Shown piece after piece: positions 24,844 through 36,144 of a DNA stretch of 64,000 nucleotides. The DNA is taken from contig JASSKH010000016.1 in assembly GCA_031763025.1 (NCBI GenBank), positions 62,001-126,000 of the forward strand. Direction: 5' to 3'. Source of the stretch: Macrocystis pyrifera. Lineage: Eukaryota > Sar > Phaeophyceae > Laminariales > Laminariaceae. The stretch's first letter is position 1, and each line of letters starts with the position of its first letter. The notes beneath the pieces are model-generated. The model did not search any database and was not told where the DNA came from. It saw nothing but the letters and a program-made list of their open reading frames with translations. A program made the translations under genes and the position numbers.

Positions 24844-25206
24844 ATGAGCACGCGAAGCAAGCGGCGAACGGGATGGGATGCAGCACTCGCGGTTAGGACA
24901 GCAGCAGCAACGACTCCGAAAGATCGGCCATTCTTATCCCCGGAAAATGGTATGCAAAAGGCTCTCGATATTTCGCGGACAAACCTTGCAGGGCCTGATT
25001 TGCTGGGCACAGCAGAAGGAGGCAGCAGAGCACCCATAAACCAACCATTGGCGCCTGTAGCTATAAGGCTTCGTCTCCAGTCCTCAAGTGAAGTGCACAC
25101 CCTGGGTGCTCAATTCTGGTCTCCCCGGTCAGTAACGCCTACACACAATGAACGCCATTTTTACACGTACGTGGGGACAGGGGATGGGCTTAAACGTCCC
25201 CTGTGA
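24844..25206 (+). CDS. 108-residue conserved frame near the right end of element L
   Basis: The frame starts MSTRSKRRTG and includes GPDLLGTAEGGSRAPINQPL and SVTPTHNERHFYT. Copy R has the matching 108-codon frame on the minus strand (25,383-25,709). The first 108 residues align without a gap, and the frame then runs into the terminal repeat. No known domain is recognised. The complementary strand is open too. Confidence 0.4.
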   Translation: MSTRSKRRTGWDAALAVRTAAATTPKDRPFLSPENGMQKALDISRTNLAGPDLLGTAEGGSRAPINQPLAPVAIRLRLQSSSEVHTLGAQFWSPRSVTPTHNERHFYTYVGTGDGLKRPL

Positions 25207-25232
25207 GTCCCCAATGATAGTCATTCTCATTG

Positions 25233-25319
25233 GCTCCAGTATCTGCCAAAACAGGGGTTTTACATATATTGCGCGGCGCGCAATTAAAGTCCGCGTAAGC
25301 TGTCCCGTGACGTATAAAA
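25233..25319. other. Copia-derived spacer between elements L and R
   Basis: It holds the right target copy of L (GCTCCAGT), 71 bp of spacer, and the left target copy of R (GTATAAAA, 25,312-25,319). The two large elements therefore landed only about 80 bp apart in the copia 3' region. Confidence 0.85.
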
Positions 25320-25382
25320 CAATGGGAATGACTAGGATTGGGGACTCACAGGGGACGTTTAAGCCCATCCCCCTGTAGCGAA

Positions 25383-25709
25383 CTACGTGTAAAAATGGCG
25401 TTCATTGTGTGTAGGCGTTACTGACCGGGGATAGCATAACTGAGCACCCAGAGTGCACACTTCGTTCGCCGACTGGAGACGAAGCCGGACAGCTACAGGA
25501 GCCAATGGTTGGTTTATGGGTGCTCTGCTGCCTCCTTCTGCTGTGCCCAGCAAATCAGGCCCTGAAAGGTTTGGACGCGAAAAATCGAGAGCATTTTGCG
25601 TAGGATTTTCCGGGGCTAACAATGGTCGATCTATCGGAGTCGTTGCTGTTACTATCCTATCCACGAGTGCTGTACCCGATCCCGTTCGCCGTTTGCTTCG
25701 CGTGCTCAT
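25383..25709 (-). CDS. 108-residue conserved frame in element R
   Basis: The counterpart of L's frame at 24,844-25,206. It begins MSTRSKRRTG, contains GPDLLGTAEGGSRAP and ends HNERHFYT at a stop. It has the same number of codons up to that point and many substitutions. No family is recognised. Confidence 0.4.
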   Translation of the reverse strand: MSTRSKRRTGSGTALVDRIVTATTPIDRPLLAPENPTQNALDFSRPNLSGPDLLGTAEGGSRAPINQPLAPVAVRLRLQSANEVCTLGAQLCYPRSVTPTHNERHFYT

Positions 25710-28700
25710 AGCCAGGACGTCTTGTTAATTGGCGCAAGTTTCCGTTTGAGAAACGATCCTCCACACGATGCAAACTTGATATCTGCTTGAACGTTTTGTT
25801 CCAAATTGCGATATCCCGACGAGATGCGGCCCACAACCCACAACCCACAACATTCAAAATTCAAAATTCGCATTTCATCACTGATCGACACCTGTGTCTG
25901 TTATTGCCACGTATACTGCCTGTATGTCCCCGTACCGTACAGCAGTACGTATTCGTGTACCAGGTATACTTCATAGATCACAGGGTCTATTGCTATACGT
26001 ACCAGGGGTATGTAGCAGCAGCTGCTTGACGGCTGAACCGAATTCTCGTGGACGACAAGATCGAACCGGTACCTGAAGGCGGCCAGTTTTTGGAGATGTC
26101 ACAGGACGCCCTGGCCAGGGTTTTTGGGACGACGCTGCAGAGACAGAGAGGGGAGCAGCTTCATCAGTGCACGCTTCCGCTCTGAGGGCGACGGCTACGA
26201 CAGAGGGGCCCGTAGAAGGTGGGTCCCGTTGGAATAGTATTACAGCAGCAGTAGTGCTGTTCGACTGGCGTGGACGCCGCAGGTGACAACAACAGCAGCA
26301 GTAGTCCGCATATTTTATTTCTGAGGTAGCAAGATGTAGTACGAGTACGAGAGATAGAGGACTTCGTTTGTCTCTACAGAGTTTGTCCCTGTAAAAGCTG
26401 AACCCGCCGCGTTTTTGACGACAGACTTGGAAAAAACAACGGGCCGGTCATCCGGTCATCGATTTACACACCAAGGATCTACCAGAGGGTAAATCTTTCA
26501 GGGCAGATATAAGCCTGATCTGTAGTACCCAGCTCATGTTGGCGGGTGAGAGCCGTGTAACCTGCCTGCTTGATCTACGAGTACGAAACGTTTCCTGTTT
26601 GGGATCTGTACTGTACAGATCTTCCCCAACATATCATAGCGGTACGACCTAAATCATCTACTACTACAGGAGGTCGTGATCTATCCGACTTATATTTTTT
26701 TAAAAGCACATGACGGCCACAAGCAGTAATAAGAAACCAAGCCGAGATCTATAACGTACTGAATTTATCGTAGGACGCGCCCTCTTTTCCAGGCTGAGCA
26801 GATTCCCTGTTTGTTAAAAGGTGGTTATTACCTCACTTGGAGTTACATGATGTGCACACAGATAATTTGCGCGAGTACAGTATGACATGAAAGGGACTTG
26901 TGAGGGTAAAGATATCGACAGAAAAAAATCACGATTATATAAAGTGATACCAGGTATATCGACAACGTCAACCAGCCCGGGTCGCTGGGGTAGGTGTGCG
27001 ACACCTGTTTAGACTGGTGATGCTGTGAGGATAACAGGGTGGGAGACAGATTGTATCTTGGCAGGTTTGCAAACTCTAGCTTAGACGCTTGGAAAGGTCT
27101 CAATGAAAACTCGTAATTTTGATTTGTACTATTAATACAGCCGTAGTATACGGCAGTACCGGCCCTCTGATATGAAACGGATAAATTGGTTCAAAGCCAT
27201 TGATATATTATTCATTTGAGAAGCGTGTGCCTTGCACAAACAAACTTCGGTATATAGCATACCAGGTATCGAGTTTCTTACTTCTCGCTTTTTTTAGGTC
27301 AAGTTTCTTGTGGTGCTGTTTGCGAGGGGGGCGGTAGTGTCGATGCCACGGGGCCCCAAAAGACCAAAGGGTTGTCGAACATCAATTAATTGTGCGCGTC
27401 TGACGTATCGCGCATTTTTCAAAGTTGAGTATCAATCACTATTTCAGTCGTACTCACAGCTAGCTGACGTATTCGTTTCCCCCCGAGCAAGTCTGAGTAG
27501 CCGAATAACCAACGACCACGCTGCGTGTCACAGCTCGTTTACGTATTCTCGTTATAGAAGACGGACGACAGCATCTCCAACAGCGAGTACACGAGTACCC
27601 GGGGAGGAAAATGAAACGCGCTTCGTGCCAAATGCTACTCGTATCCGTGAAAATTGTTTGGGAGACGGGTATTAGTCGCGAGTACCCGGGTAACCGGTCA
27701 AAGAGATACACCTCTACTGCATGAAGTTTTTTTTCATGGACCACTACATATTGTATTAATAGTATGCTAGCAACACGGCCGTGGTTTTCTGTAACCCGAT
27801 ATCCCGCATCGGTAAATTGATAAACTATCGCTGCTTTAGTAGTGCCATCTCAGTCATCCGGGGGGGGAAATAGATACAGTTGACACGCTCCCGTACATGG
27901 ACCAAACTACTTCTGCGACGGTCCCTGATGCCCACCTACCCCACCCCTCCCTCTCCCTTGCCTGCACACCCTTCCCTTCCCCTTTCCCTCCCTCCCCTTT
28001 TGGTTTCGCTGTAACGTTTCCAGAGGGTCATGGAGGCACCCGAGTTCAATGGAACTCTAACGCGCAAGAAGCCCTCTGGCGACGCCGAGAGTGTTTCCAA
28101 GTCAAATAGGGACAGCCCATCTACCAAGAAAAGCAAGACCTCATGGCTTTTGTTTTGACCTTGGCATGATTCATGTGTTTTATTGGCTTGCACGCACGTG
28201 GTTTTGCATTGTTTCGAATATGATGCAAGCAAAAACAATCTAAGTAAGTATTCAACACGAACTACTTGACTCGGTTGGCGCAATCTCAGCTTCCATTGTG
28301 TTTGCTGTTCTGAGGTTTACTATGTGGATGGGGGGGGGGGGGGGGGGCGACGGAGCACCGTTCCTACTCCTAATAGAGACACCTCCAACAATTGGGCGCT
28401 CATTACGTTGTTTCCATATATTACATATAAACTTTTTGGTAATCTTATCCCCTTCCTGTTTGGCCGCCTGTGGACGGGGGGGAGGGTTACTGGGTTAGCG
28501 TTGGAGGGGGGGGGTTAGGCGTGGCGTACATAAAAGAATGACCTCTACGTATTACCCTGAATGCTCGGTTGACGTTGCGTCATTGCTTGCAATGATGAAG
28601 GTACACTGCTTGGCTCGGTGGATGTGTATTGGCTTGCAAGTCTTGTTAGTTTTTGTCCTGAGTGTTCTATCGGTGAGAGGAGGGGTGTAACTGATTTTGT

Positions 28701-30232
28701 CTTACGCGCACGAGGTTTGCATCAATTTGCGTACGGTACAAAACCAATGAAACCAACTATTTTCACATGAAATGGTTGTCTCGGTTGATGCGCTTTCGGC
28801 TTCCGATACCTTGTAGTTGTGTTTGTTGGTATGGGATTTCATGGCGGGGTCGCGGGTTACTGAGGGGAAGCAGGTGAAATTATACATAATACACGAACAG
28901 CAGTGTTGGTTTGTATGCTTGTCTGATGTATCAGCATTGTATCAAATTATGCAGTTGAACTGCTTGGATCAGTTGGTGTGTTTTCGTTTTGCAGGGTGGT
29001 GTATTTTCGCGGGCTTTTTTTTTTTTTCATCAGTGAGGAAGTGGGTGGGGGGAGAAAAAAAAAAAAACTACGAGGGACTATTTGTACGCTTGGCTGAACG
29101 CAGCGTCATAGTTTTCCATGCTTCGGTTGTAGTAGATACTTAAAGCATCACGGCGAGTCGCAAGGTTTATTAGTTATGAACGCGGTCTCACTATACATGT
29201 GTGGGGGTTGCGGTTGTGACCACACTGTTGCACTTGGCTGGATTGATACACGTAGTTCCTTGGTGGGTTCCTCGTGCGATATTTTGTCGCGGAAGTAACA
29301 GTCGTTCTGTTTTACATATACATTATCCTGTCATGTGATGCCGAAAAAACGCAGTGTCTGGCAGTCTCGAGAAAAAACACAAGTATTGATGCACGTTCGT
29401 TTTTTCCCCCCAACCTTACGTGTGAGAAAAGTAACATCAAGAGCGGTACATCAGGTTAATGTGGTGCCGAATCGTTTGTTTCCTGCCTACTACGCTAAAC
29501 ACCGTCCTGACTACGGTCGAAAATACAAATACAGAATCAAATTAAGGAGCGCGTACTTTCGTAAATTATTATTTCTGTATTACAATGAGTCCACACAAAG
29601 CGTCACAATTTTCGCACGGTACTCTCGGCAATTGTATGGAAGCCGAGCCATATCACAGAAAGCCAGATCAGTCATCCCATACAATGTGCTATCGACTCGT
29701 GCAGTACACACAAACGGAGCAACAGAGTAACATATATCAATCACTAATATGAATCCACTCTACCTCATGCCCACCAGATGGGCATACAGAAGCTTACGAG
29801 GGGGGGGGGGGGGGGGGGGGGGGCGGCAGTGGAATTGAAGGAGAGGCCTGTTGAATGTCGTATCTTTGGCACTGCCTCGCCAAATTTCTCCACTCTTTCC
29901 CTCGATCCTCCTCCAGCCAATTGTATTGGCGACCACGGCGTTCGATCTGATTTCGAGGCAAGACCCGCTATCTATTATGCACGACGAAACGAAAATTCAG
30001 CACCACAATTTAACCTTCGAATAAACAACACGGTCAAAATTACCCTCAAATAACAAGCGCCACATATTACTGCGAGGGTTCGGGGCAGGGGGAGGGGCAC
30101 CCGAAAATTTACAAGCAAGGCAACAGCGACAAAATCAGGGGGGTTCAAAACACGACTGCACCGACCATCACAAACCACCTCGCCGTTATGAGCGATAGTG
30201 GCGTCAACAAAAATATTCGTGCCCATCACCAC

Positions 30233-30493
30233 CTACTGCTCATCTGTTTTCTCGTCGACAACGACTTCTCCAGTGCCGGCCGCAATTTCCACTGCCGCGG
30301 CATTGGTCGTGCCTTCATCAGCCTCCGAATCGGTAACCCGGCCAATACCCGGTGCCATTTGGCGCAACAACAATTGCAGACCCGACTTCTTAAGAGAGGG
30401 TGGCGGTTTGACGCCACACTTCAAAATGTACTCCCGAATGTGAGCAGCAGTCAAAATTTGACAGGACGAACCTCTGTACCATGGCCAGACCAA
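30233..30493 (-). CDS. SAP-like frame in element R
   Basis: The counterpart of 20,914-21,129. It includes AAHIREYILKCGVKPP, KKSGLQLLLRQM and an acidic tail ending near DEKTDEQ. The upstream neighbour frame VTEGVKAKCQGRK is also kept, within 30,390-30,686. Function is unknown. Confidence 0.4.
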   Translation of the reverse strand: MVWPWYRGSSCQILTAAHIREYILKCGVKPPPSLKKSGLQLLLRQMAPGIGRVTDSEADEGTTNAAAVEIAAGTGEVVVDEKTDEQ

Positions 30494-33329
30494 GGTTCGT
30501 AGCTACCGGCGCCAGAAAGCTCTTGCGCCCCTGACATTTTGCCTTAACTCCTTCGGTCACTCGTGCAATGACCTGCCTTTCCGCGGGGAGCCTGTCGACA
30601 ATTGCTTCCACCAGTTGGGCATGGCTCTGTATCACAATAGGACAATATATACCTGGTACAAAAAATAGAAAAGACGACATTAACATTGCAGTTGAATACC
30701 CCGACTTTCTGTGAACGAGTTGTCGTGGCTGTAAAAAGCTATGTCAACCGGAGCGCAAAGTGTCAGCAAACAAACATATTTCTGTGCAGTCGTCACAAGC
30801 CGTAGTCTAAGTATTCACTAAAAAGACGTAATCACGTCGTCTACCGTAATAATGATAGTCAACGCCACGCCAGGAGTAAAACAATGGGGCGCCTTTGCAG
30901 CGAAAACCACACTAATATAGAGAAAAAACAACGGACTCTTCTTGACGAAAAAAGCCCCGGCGACACAGCAGACGCCCCCTACCCACCCCTTGCCCTTGCC
31001 CCTTCAAATTATTGGGGTAAACGTCACGGGGTCAAGTGGGGATGTCGTAGCAGGAAGGGAAATGGAGCCGTTTCCGATGAAAGAAAAGAGGGGTGATACG
31101 CATAGAAATGTTGACATGCCCTGATACATGTTGATACATGCTTCACGCATCACCAAAACTATGGTAACGGACGAGTTTGAGTGGTCATCACTACTGCTCG
31201 GTAGTAGTAGTAGTAACGTCGTTTCGGATCGTCACAGCTATGCCGGTTTCAGTCTTGAACGCGGGACAACGGCTCTATCGTGCGTCCCCCGGCCGCTCGC
31301 GGCACCGCGGCCGTTCCACGGTCACTCCATTCGGCAGCCCTCCGTGTCCCCGCCGAAGGAATTGGCGAACGGGGGGCGTAGGAAGGCGCCATCCCGGGGG
31401 GCGGGTCGCTCTCCCCGGCATGGTGGAGTATGGAAAAATAAACGGAACTCACAGTACAATACAGGAACAAGCGCGATAAGAACCAGCATGTCTATTGTCG
31501 TACGTACTGATGTAGTACATGGTGGGTGAGTTGGTGCGTGGGTTGGTTAGTATATGGGCGAGTGGGTTCGTGGCTTTGGGTATTAATAGTTGCCGTATTT
31601 TTACTGTTTCGTTTACTCCACTTGTGCTTCCACCACTGGACCATGGTGCTGCTACGTATGAACTGGGCACTCATCTACTGCTGCACCCACTGCTGTACTG
31701 CTGTAGTACATGGCGGTTGGGTGGATGAGTTGGTGGGCGGATGAGTTGGTGGATGAATGGGTCGATGGGTTAATCGGTGGGTGGGTGGGTGAGTGGATTG
31801 GTGAAGGGGTGAGTGGCTTCGTGAATATGTGTGGCGGCCGTGCTATTTTTTTTGTATTTGTGTTTTGTCCGCTGGATATGCTGCCACTATACCCGACCCG
31901 CTGGCATACTGCAGCATACCACTACAGTACGCGTAGTGCTTCCAAACTACGCCCCGACCGCATGGTAAATGCCCCGGGCCGCCTTTTCACGCTCGGAATA
32001 TCACAAGCTCGAAAGAAAATCACGCCCCCTGAGGCGTCCACTATCGTATTACGATACCTTCGTATGCGCCTTCCCCTCTCGATCATCCGGACCGGCTTCC
32101 AACGCTTTGGTCTCCGTCTCCGGTTCCCAACCATCCGAAGGGGCGCCCTGCAGTTCGGCAAGAGCTGCACGCACTCTTCTCCCTCTCATCCTTACTCATC
32201 GTCATGGATAATTATAGTATCTGCAAGGAAAAACATCAAGAGTTAGCGAAGGGGTTGCTTCTCCGCTGATGAGAATATAGAGGCATTTCGACGTACGTTA
32301 GCCAATCGTAGAGGTTGCGGTTGGCATGCCCCCCGTAAGGATAAGACGTTGTAACCTACGACGTCGCGCGCAGTCCTTCGATGGTCAAACGAGTACCGGA
32401 TCACAGACTGCGTATCACGACTAACCTCTGACCCCGTCGTCCTCGCTGACCCCGTCGTCCCCGCCGTCCTGTTGAACCATGCACTTCGCTTCGTCGGTTT
32501 CTGCAGCGTCCTGTGATCACAGTGGGAACGACATTGAAGGAGTTTATCTTAATTTGACAAAACGGCTTGCAACGTTATCTGCAGGCGCGGATCAATGGGT
32601 CTTGACTCCACCATAAACCAACCTTGCGCACTCTGGACAGACCATCCATTCCCAGTTCATGATCTACTGTAGTTCTTTCAAGGCAGCTCTATTCCCAATC
32701 TTGTAATATCTACCTCATATAGCTGGGCCCGTGCTATAACATCTGTACGAGGGGAGTAGCACATGTTTCCTGGGTTGGATCTGTGCAATGCGGATCCTGC
32801 TAAACCTATCACGACGGCAGATGAGGAACTAGATGAACTACTGCTGTAGATAGATCATGATCAGTCCGAGGTGTGAAAAGTTGCACTCGACCTATCGATA
32901 CACGACACTCACCGTCTCCAAACGCACGTCACTAGAACGATGAGCCGACCTCCTTTTTTTGCCTTCCCCCCGTGTGGACTCATTCCATCCACACACAGTC
33001 ATTGGTCACTCCGTCGTCTCGCGCCCAAGGTTATCTCCAGCCCGGTATGTAGGATATCTGTGATATCCACGTACAATTAGTCGGTCGAGTCGTGGTTCCA
33101 CATACGGTTAACGACACGCAGTTGCGACATCGCGCGAAAAAGTATGTACATTAACGCGCCACCACAACCTCGAAGTGCCCTTCAGCTGCTGCTGTGGTTT
33201 GATTTGTTCCGCAGAGACAGAAGGATGACATCTCATCAGTACGTACATATCTGGTACTCGTCCGAACTCGCACGAGTTTTGCTCGGTGCTGGTGAGTTTG
33301 TACTGCTGTTGTAGTTGAACATGCGGTAA

Positions 33330-34084
33330 GGGCCGTTCCTAACGAACCGAAAAAAAAATCACGATTTCGTGATTTTTAGGCATGCCAAAAGATCACGATC
33401 CGTGACATTTCAGTTCTAACGAAAAAAGCCGAAAAACGTCGCGTTTCGTGATATTTTCAAATAGTTAAAGTTCTGATATTTCAAACCCAACGTTTTTTGG
33501 GGGTGTGGAGCAAACTCTCGAGAGTGGGGCACGGCCAGGCCGGGCTGGGCCGTCCGCACCTGGCCCAGCCCGTGACATATTCGAATTGCGGGCCGAAGCC
33601 TGACCCAGCCTGCGAGATTCCAACTTCACCGGCCGTCGGCCAAGCTCGTTTCGCGAGATTCCATCTCGCAGGCCGTCGGCCCGGCCTGGCCTGTGACATC
33701 CCCAGGTCATTTTCGCGTTTGTCTTCCAGCAGTGGCTCCTCCTCCTGGAAATTTCGAGGCCACAACCTCCTCGTTAGCCCGCGCCCAGCGGTGTCTTTGG
33801 GTAGCCGCCCGTTGCCCACAAGCGGCGTACGAAGCAAAGTCTGACATGCCCCTATGCCGACTATCGGATACCGTTGGTGCACGTGGGTTGCGTAGTGCCT
33901 TGATCAGGCGTATTTTGAGACACGACAAATGTCACGAATCGTGATTTTGTTTTTTTTAGGGAAAAGCTAAAAAAATTGGCGTCATGAATCGTGATTTTTT
34001 TTGTCGTGATTCACGACAAAAAAATCACGATTCACGACAAAAATCTCACGAATCGTGATTTTTTTTGTTCGTTAGGAGTGGCCC
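33330..34084. mobile_element. PIF/Harbinger-type MITE inside element R
   Basis: 755 bp with inverted ends GGGCCGTTCCTAACGAAC (left) and GGGCCACTCCTAACGAAC (right, complemented). The 3-bp TAA duplication is at 33,327-33,329 and 34,085-34,087. Element L has the uninterrupted sequence at the matching position (about 17,955-17,975). A TAA target and GGGCC ends fit PIF/Harbinger. Both subterminal regions are full of the palindrome TCACGAWTCGTGA next to A or T runs. The GC-rich centre (33,530-33,850) has imperfect internal repeats around GCGAGATTCCA and no recognisable transposase. Confidence 0.88.
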
Positions 34085-34096
34085 TAAGTTACGATT

Positions 34097-34321
34097 TTGA
34101 ACATCATGCCTAATTTTGAGGACAACGTCTACGTCTTGGTTAGAGTCGTTTGCCGAAAAAATGGCTGGAGAACATCCAGCAATAGGCTAGCTGTCATAAC
34201 CAAGAAGAAACGGCGAACGGGAACGTCAATTGGCGAAGTGCGGTGGCCTGGCGTCCAAACGAAGTTGCTTCATGACCTTGCGGCCGACGTAGCATTTTTC
34301 GATTTTCTTCGCTCACCTTGA
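34097..34321 (+). CDS. Lys/Arg-rich frame shared by elements R and L
   Basis: It contains CRKNGWRTSSNRLAV, KKKRRTGTS and RWPGVQ. L has the related frame on its minus strand (17,672-17,917: RRKNGWSTFSSKLAV, KKKRRTGTS, RWPDVQ). The basic run could be a nuclear localisation signal. No domain is recognised. Confidence 0.35.
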   Translation: MNIMPNFEDNVYVLVRVVCRKNGWRTSSNRLAVITKKKRRTGTSIGEVRWPGVQTKLLHDLAADVAFFDFLRSP

Positions 34322-34888
34322 ACGATATCCACGAATTCTTCGTGGATGACGTCGCCGACGTGGTGCTGGATGGTTCCTGACTCTTTGTGGGCGCTGCGGT
34401 GGCCTGCTTCGCTGTCGCCGGTGCGATATGTGTGCAGCCCTAAGGGATTTCATAAAATCCCAGAGGCGTGTTTTTTTTACACGTAGTTGGCTGAAAGCAT
34501 TCCTTACCAAAAATCTTGAGTGAGTCCCCAATCCTAGTCATTCCCATTGGTATAAAATTTGCCTTGCTCTGATTTTGGGAGTTCCATCGAATTTTGTGGC
34601 GTTGCATTTAAGGGAGAAATCGAGCTCCTATTCCGCCGCGTTACATAAAATTCCAGGAAAATAACTACCAACGACGCGAGAACCATAGCTCACGCCGGAA
34701 ACAAGGACCTCGACAAGAAACAGTACGAGGATCGGGCATCGGGAATTCCAACACCTGGGCTTCTGGGCCGATTGCTTGAGAGGACAGGTCAACACACCCA
34801 CCACCATCACAACCATCTTCGACCCATCATCCTCTTCTAAGCTTCTTCGTCACATCAAACTACTACCATCATCACTACCATCATCATC

Positions 34889-35470
34889 ATGAACAACAAC
34901 AACAACAACAACAACACAATGAAGAGCAACAGCAACTCCAGCAACAACTTCTATCCCAACAGAAGCATCCCCATCAACAATCGGGGACAGGCACTGGAAG
35001 CGAGACGTCTGCGCGACGTGCCGCAACCAAGGAACAGCAACAGCAGAAGGTACATCGGCTTCCCGAGGCCTGCTGTGCGTCAAGGTTTCGATGAGCAGGA
35101 CGTGTTTTGGGGGTCTCGCATCAACATCTTCAAAGAGCTGAAGATTGCAGGACAGTCCAGGAGGGAGCGGAAGGAAATGGCCTTCAAACTCAGATCACAC
35201 GGACTCTTCGACAGGAGCGAGTACGCTTCCGTGAAGATGTTCATCAAGTCGCTGAAACATCTACACAATCGCGACGACCTACTGTTCTACATGGACAGCA
35301 GGGTGTTTGGGTTCTTGGTGCGCGCATGGATTCTAGATCACATTTCAGACGGGTATGATTTCCTGCTGGCAAATCGTTTCTACAACGATATTACCGAAAA
35401 ATTAGCAAGCATATCATACATGTGCGTTCCCCATCGAGCGAGCAAATATGGACGTGACTTACTACAGTAG
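34889..35470 (+). CDS. Extra open frame between pol and 3' LTR of the young copia
   Basis: 193 codons on the element's sense strand, well downstream of the RNase H remnant and about 0.7 kb before the 3' LTR. It starts with an Asn-rich stretch, then a basic region (RRLRDVPQPRN). A Lys/Arg/aromatic-rich core follows, with SRRERKEMAFKLRSHGLFDR and DDLLFYMDSRVFGFLVRAW. There is no signal peptide, no clear membrane segment, no zinc finger and no family I recognise. Most copia elements have nothing coding here, so it is an accessory frame of this family or captured sequence. It belongs to the fossil described above. Confidence 0.55.
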   Translation: MNNNNNNNNTMKSNSNSSNNFYPNRSIPINNRGQALEARRLRDVPQPRNSNSRRYIGFPRPAVRQGFDEQDVFWGSRINIFKELKIAGQSRRERKEMAFKLRSHGLFDRSEYASVKMFIKSLKHLHNRDDLLFYMDSRVFGFLVRAWILDHISDGYDFLLANRFYNDITEKLASISYMCVPHRASKYGRDLLQ

Positions 35471-36135
35471 GTTAAAGTTGTCTCGGGTTATGTTGTGTCT
35501 TTTGTATTGGGGGGAAGTCAGGAATGTTCTTAGAAGTATCCTGAACTAAATATTCGGTTGATTATTTAATTCCTGGATACGAACTGCTTACACATGCGTA
35601 TTAGTAGTACAACTTTGTGTCCTGTGGACTTAATCCACTGCTTTGACGTGCAGCAGTAAAGTAGCTGCTGTGTTGTACGAACATCCATGCAAGCAAGTAT
35701 TAGTTCGTAATAGTACGAGCACAAGCTTACAAACTGTCATAGTATACACATTCACGTGTGGTCTACGATTGTAGTAGTACCGGACAGTTTAATTAAAAAA
35801 AATTAATATTCTTTGATTTCTTAGATATCCTAAGATTCCATTGAGGGGGGCGGGTACTCGTACATCAGATACTTTCTTACGCTTTCTTTTCTAGGATATA
35901 CCTCGATTTCATGTAGCTCTAAGTACAAATTAATGGGGGCGTGTTAAAACCCACAGCGGTTTGCGTTTTCTTTTCTAGAGCATTTTTTGCTGGTAATTAC
36001 ACCACGAGTATTGTGTGCCATATCACCGTGGTTCATACACCGGACTGAATATGTTGTTCTATATTTTTGCATTTTGATTTTTTCTGAATCAGGTTTCAAT
36101 ATTGTAGGCGTTCCTCTAAGCTACTGACTTTCATC

Positions 36136-36144
36136 ATGGGGGCG
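36136..36144 (+). promoter_or_regulatory. Polypurine-type tract before the 3' LTR
   Basis: ATGGGGGCG directly precedes the 3' LTR. It is the expected place for the plus-strand primer of an LTR element, though short and not purely purine. Confidence 0.55.

Larger units (their letters stand above)
17493..25232 (+). mobile_element. Large hAT-like element, copy L (CAATG ends)
   Basis: 7,740 bp. The left end reads CAATGAGAATGACTATC and the right end is its inverted complement, about 30 bp in all up to GGGGACTCAC. A further weaker inverted match contains CACGTACGTGTAAAAA. An exact 8-bp duplication GCTCCAGT flanks it (17,485-17,492 and 25,233-25,240). The end motif YARNG and the 8-bp duplication indicate the hAT superfamily. 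I see no hAT transposase domain, so it is probably non-autonomous or deeply decayed. Several short frames are shared with copy R and listed separately. It carries a private 143-bp tandem duplication (23,664-23,949). Confidence 0.9.
25320..34549 (-). mobile_element. Large hAT-like element, copy R (CAATG ends), inverted relative to L
   Basis: 9,230 bp. Ends begin CAATGGGAATGACTAGG and are inverted up to GGGGACTCAC. The exact 8-bp duplication GTATAAAA (25,312-25,319 and 34,550-34,557) is independent of L's. It is homologous to L along its length but in opposite orientation, so L and R form a palindrome of about 17 kb with arms diverged by roughly 10-20% by eye. It is longer than L because of the MITE at 33,330-34,084 and about 890 bp near 28,645-29,535 that L lacks. 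Shared short frames match those of L. No transposase is recognised. Confidence 0.9.

Noticed and set aside
17493-34549. The long inverted repeat read as one large element with 8-kb terminal inverted repeats, such as a Polinton
   Set aside because: Each arm has its own two ends and its own 8-bp target duplication, and the 80-bp centre is copia sequence. No polymerase, integrase or capsid-like frame was seen.
17493-34549. The palindrome as an assembly artefact
   Set aside because: The arms differ by many substitutions and indels, the MITE is in only one arm, the 143-bp tandem duplication is in the other, and the target duplications are different.
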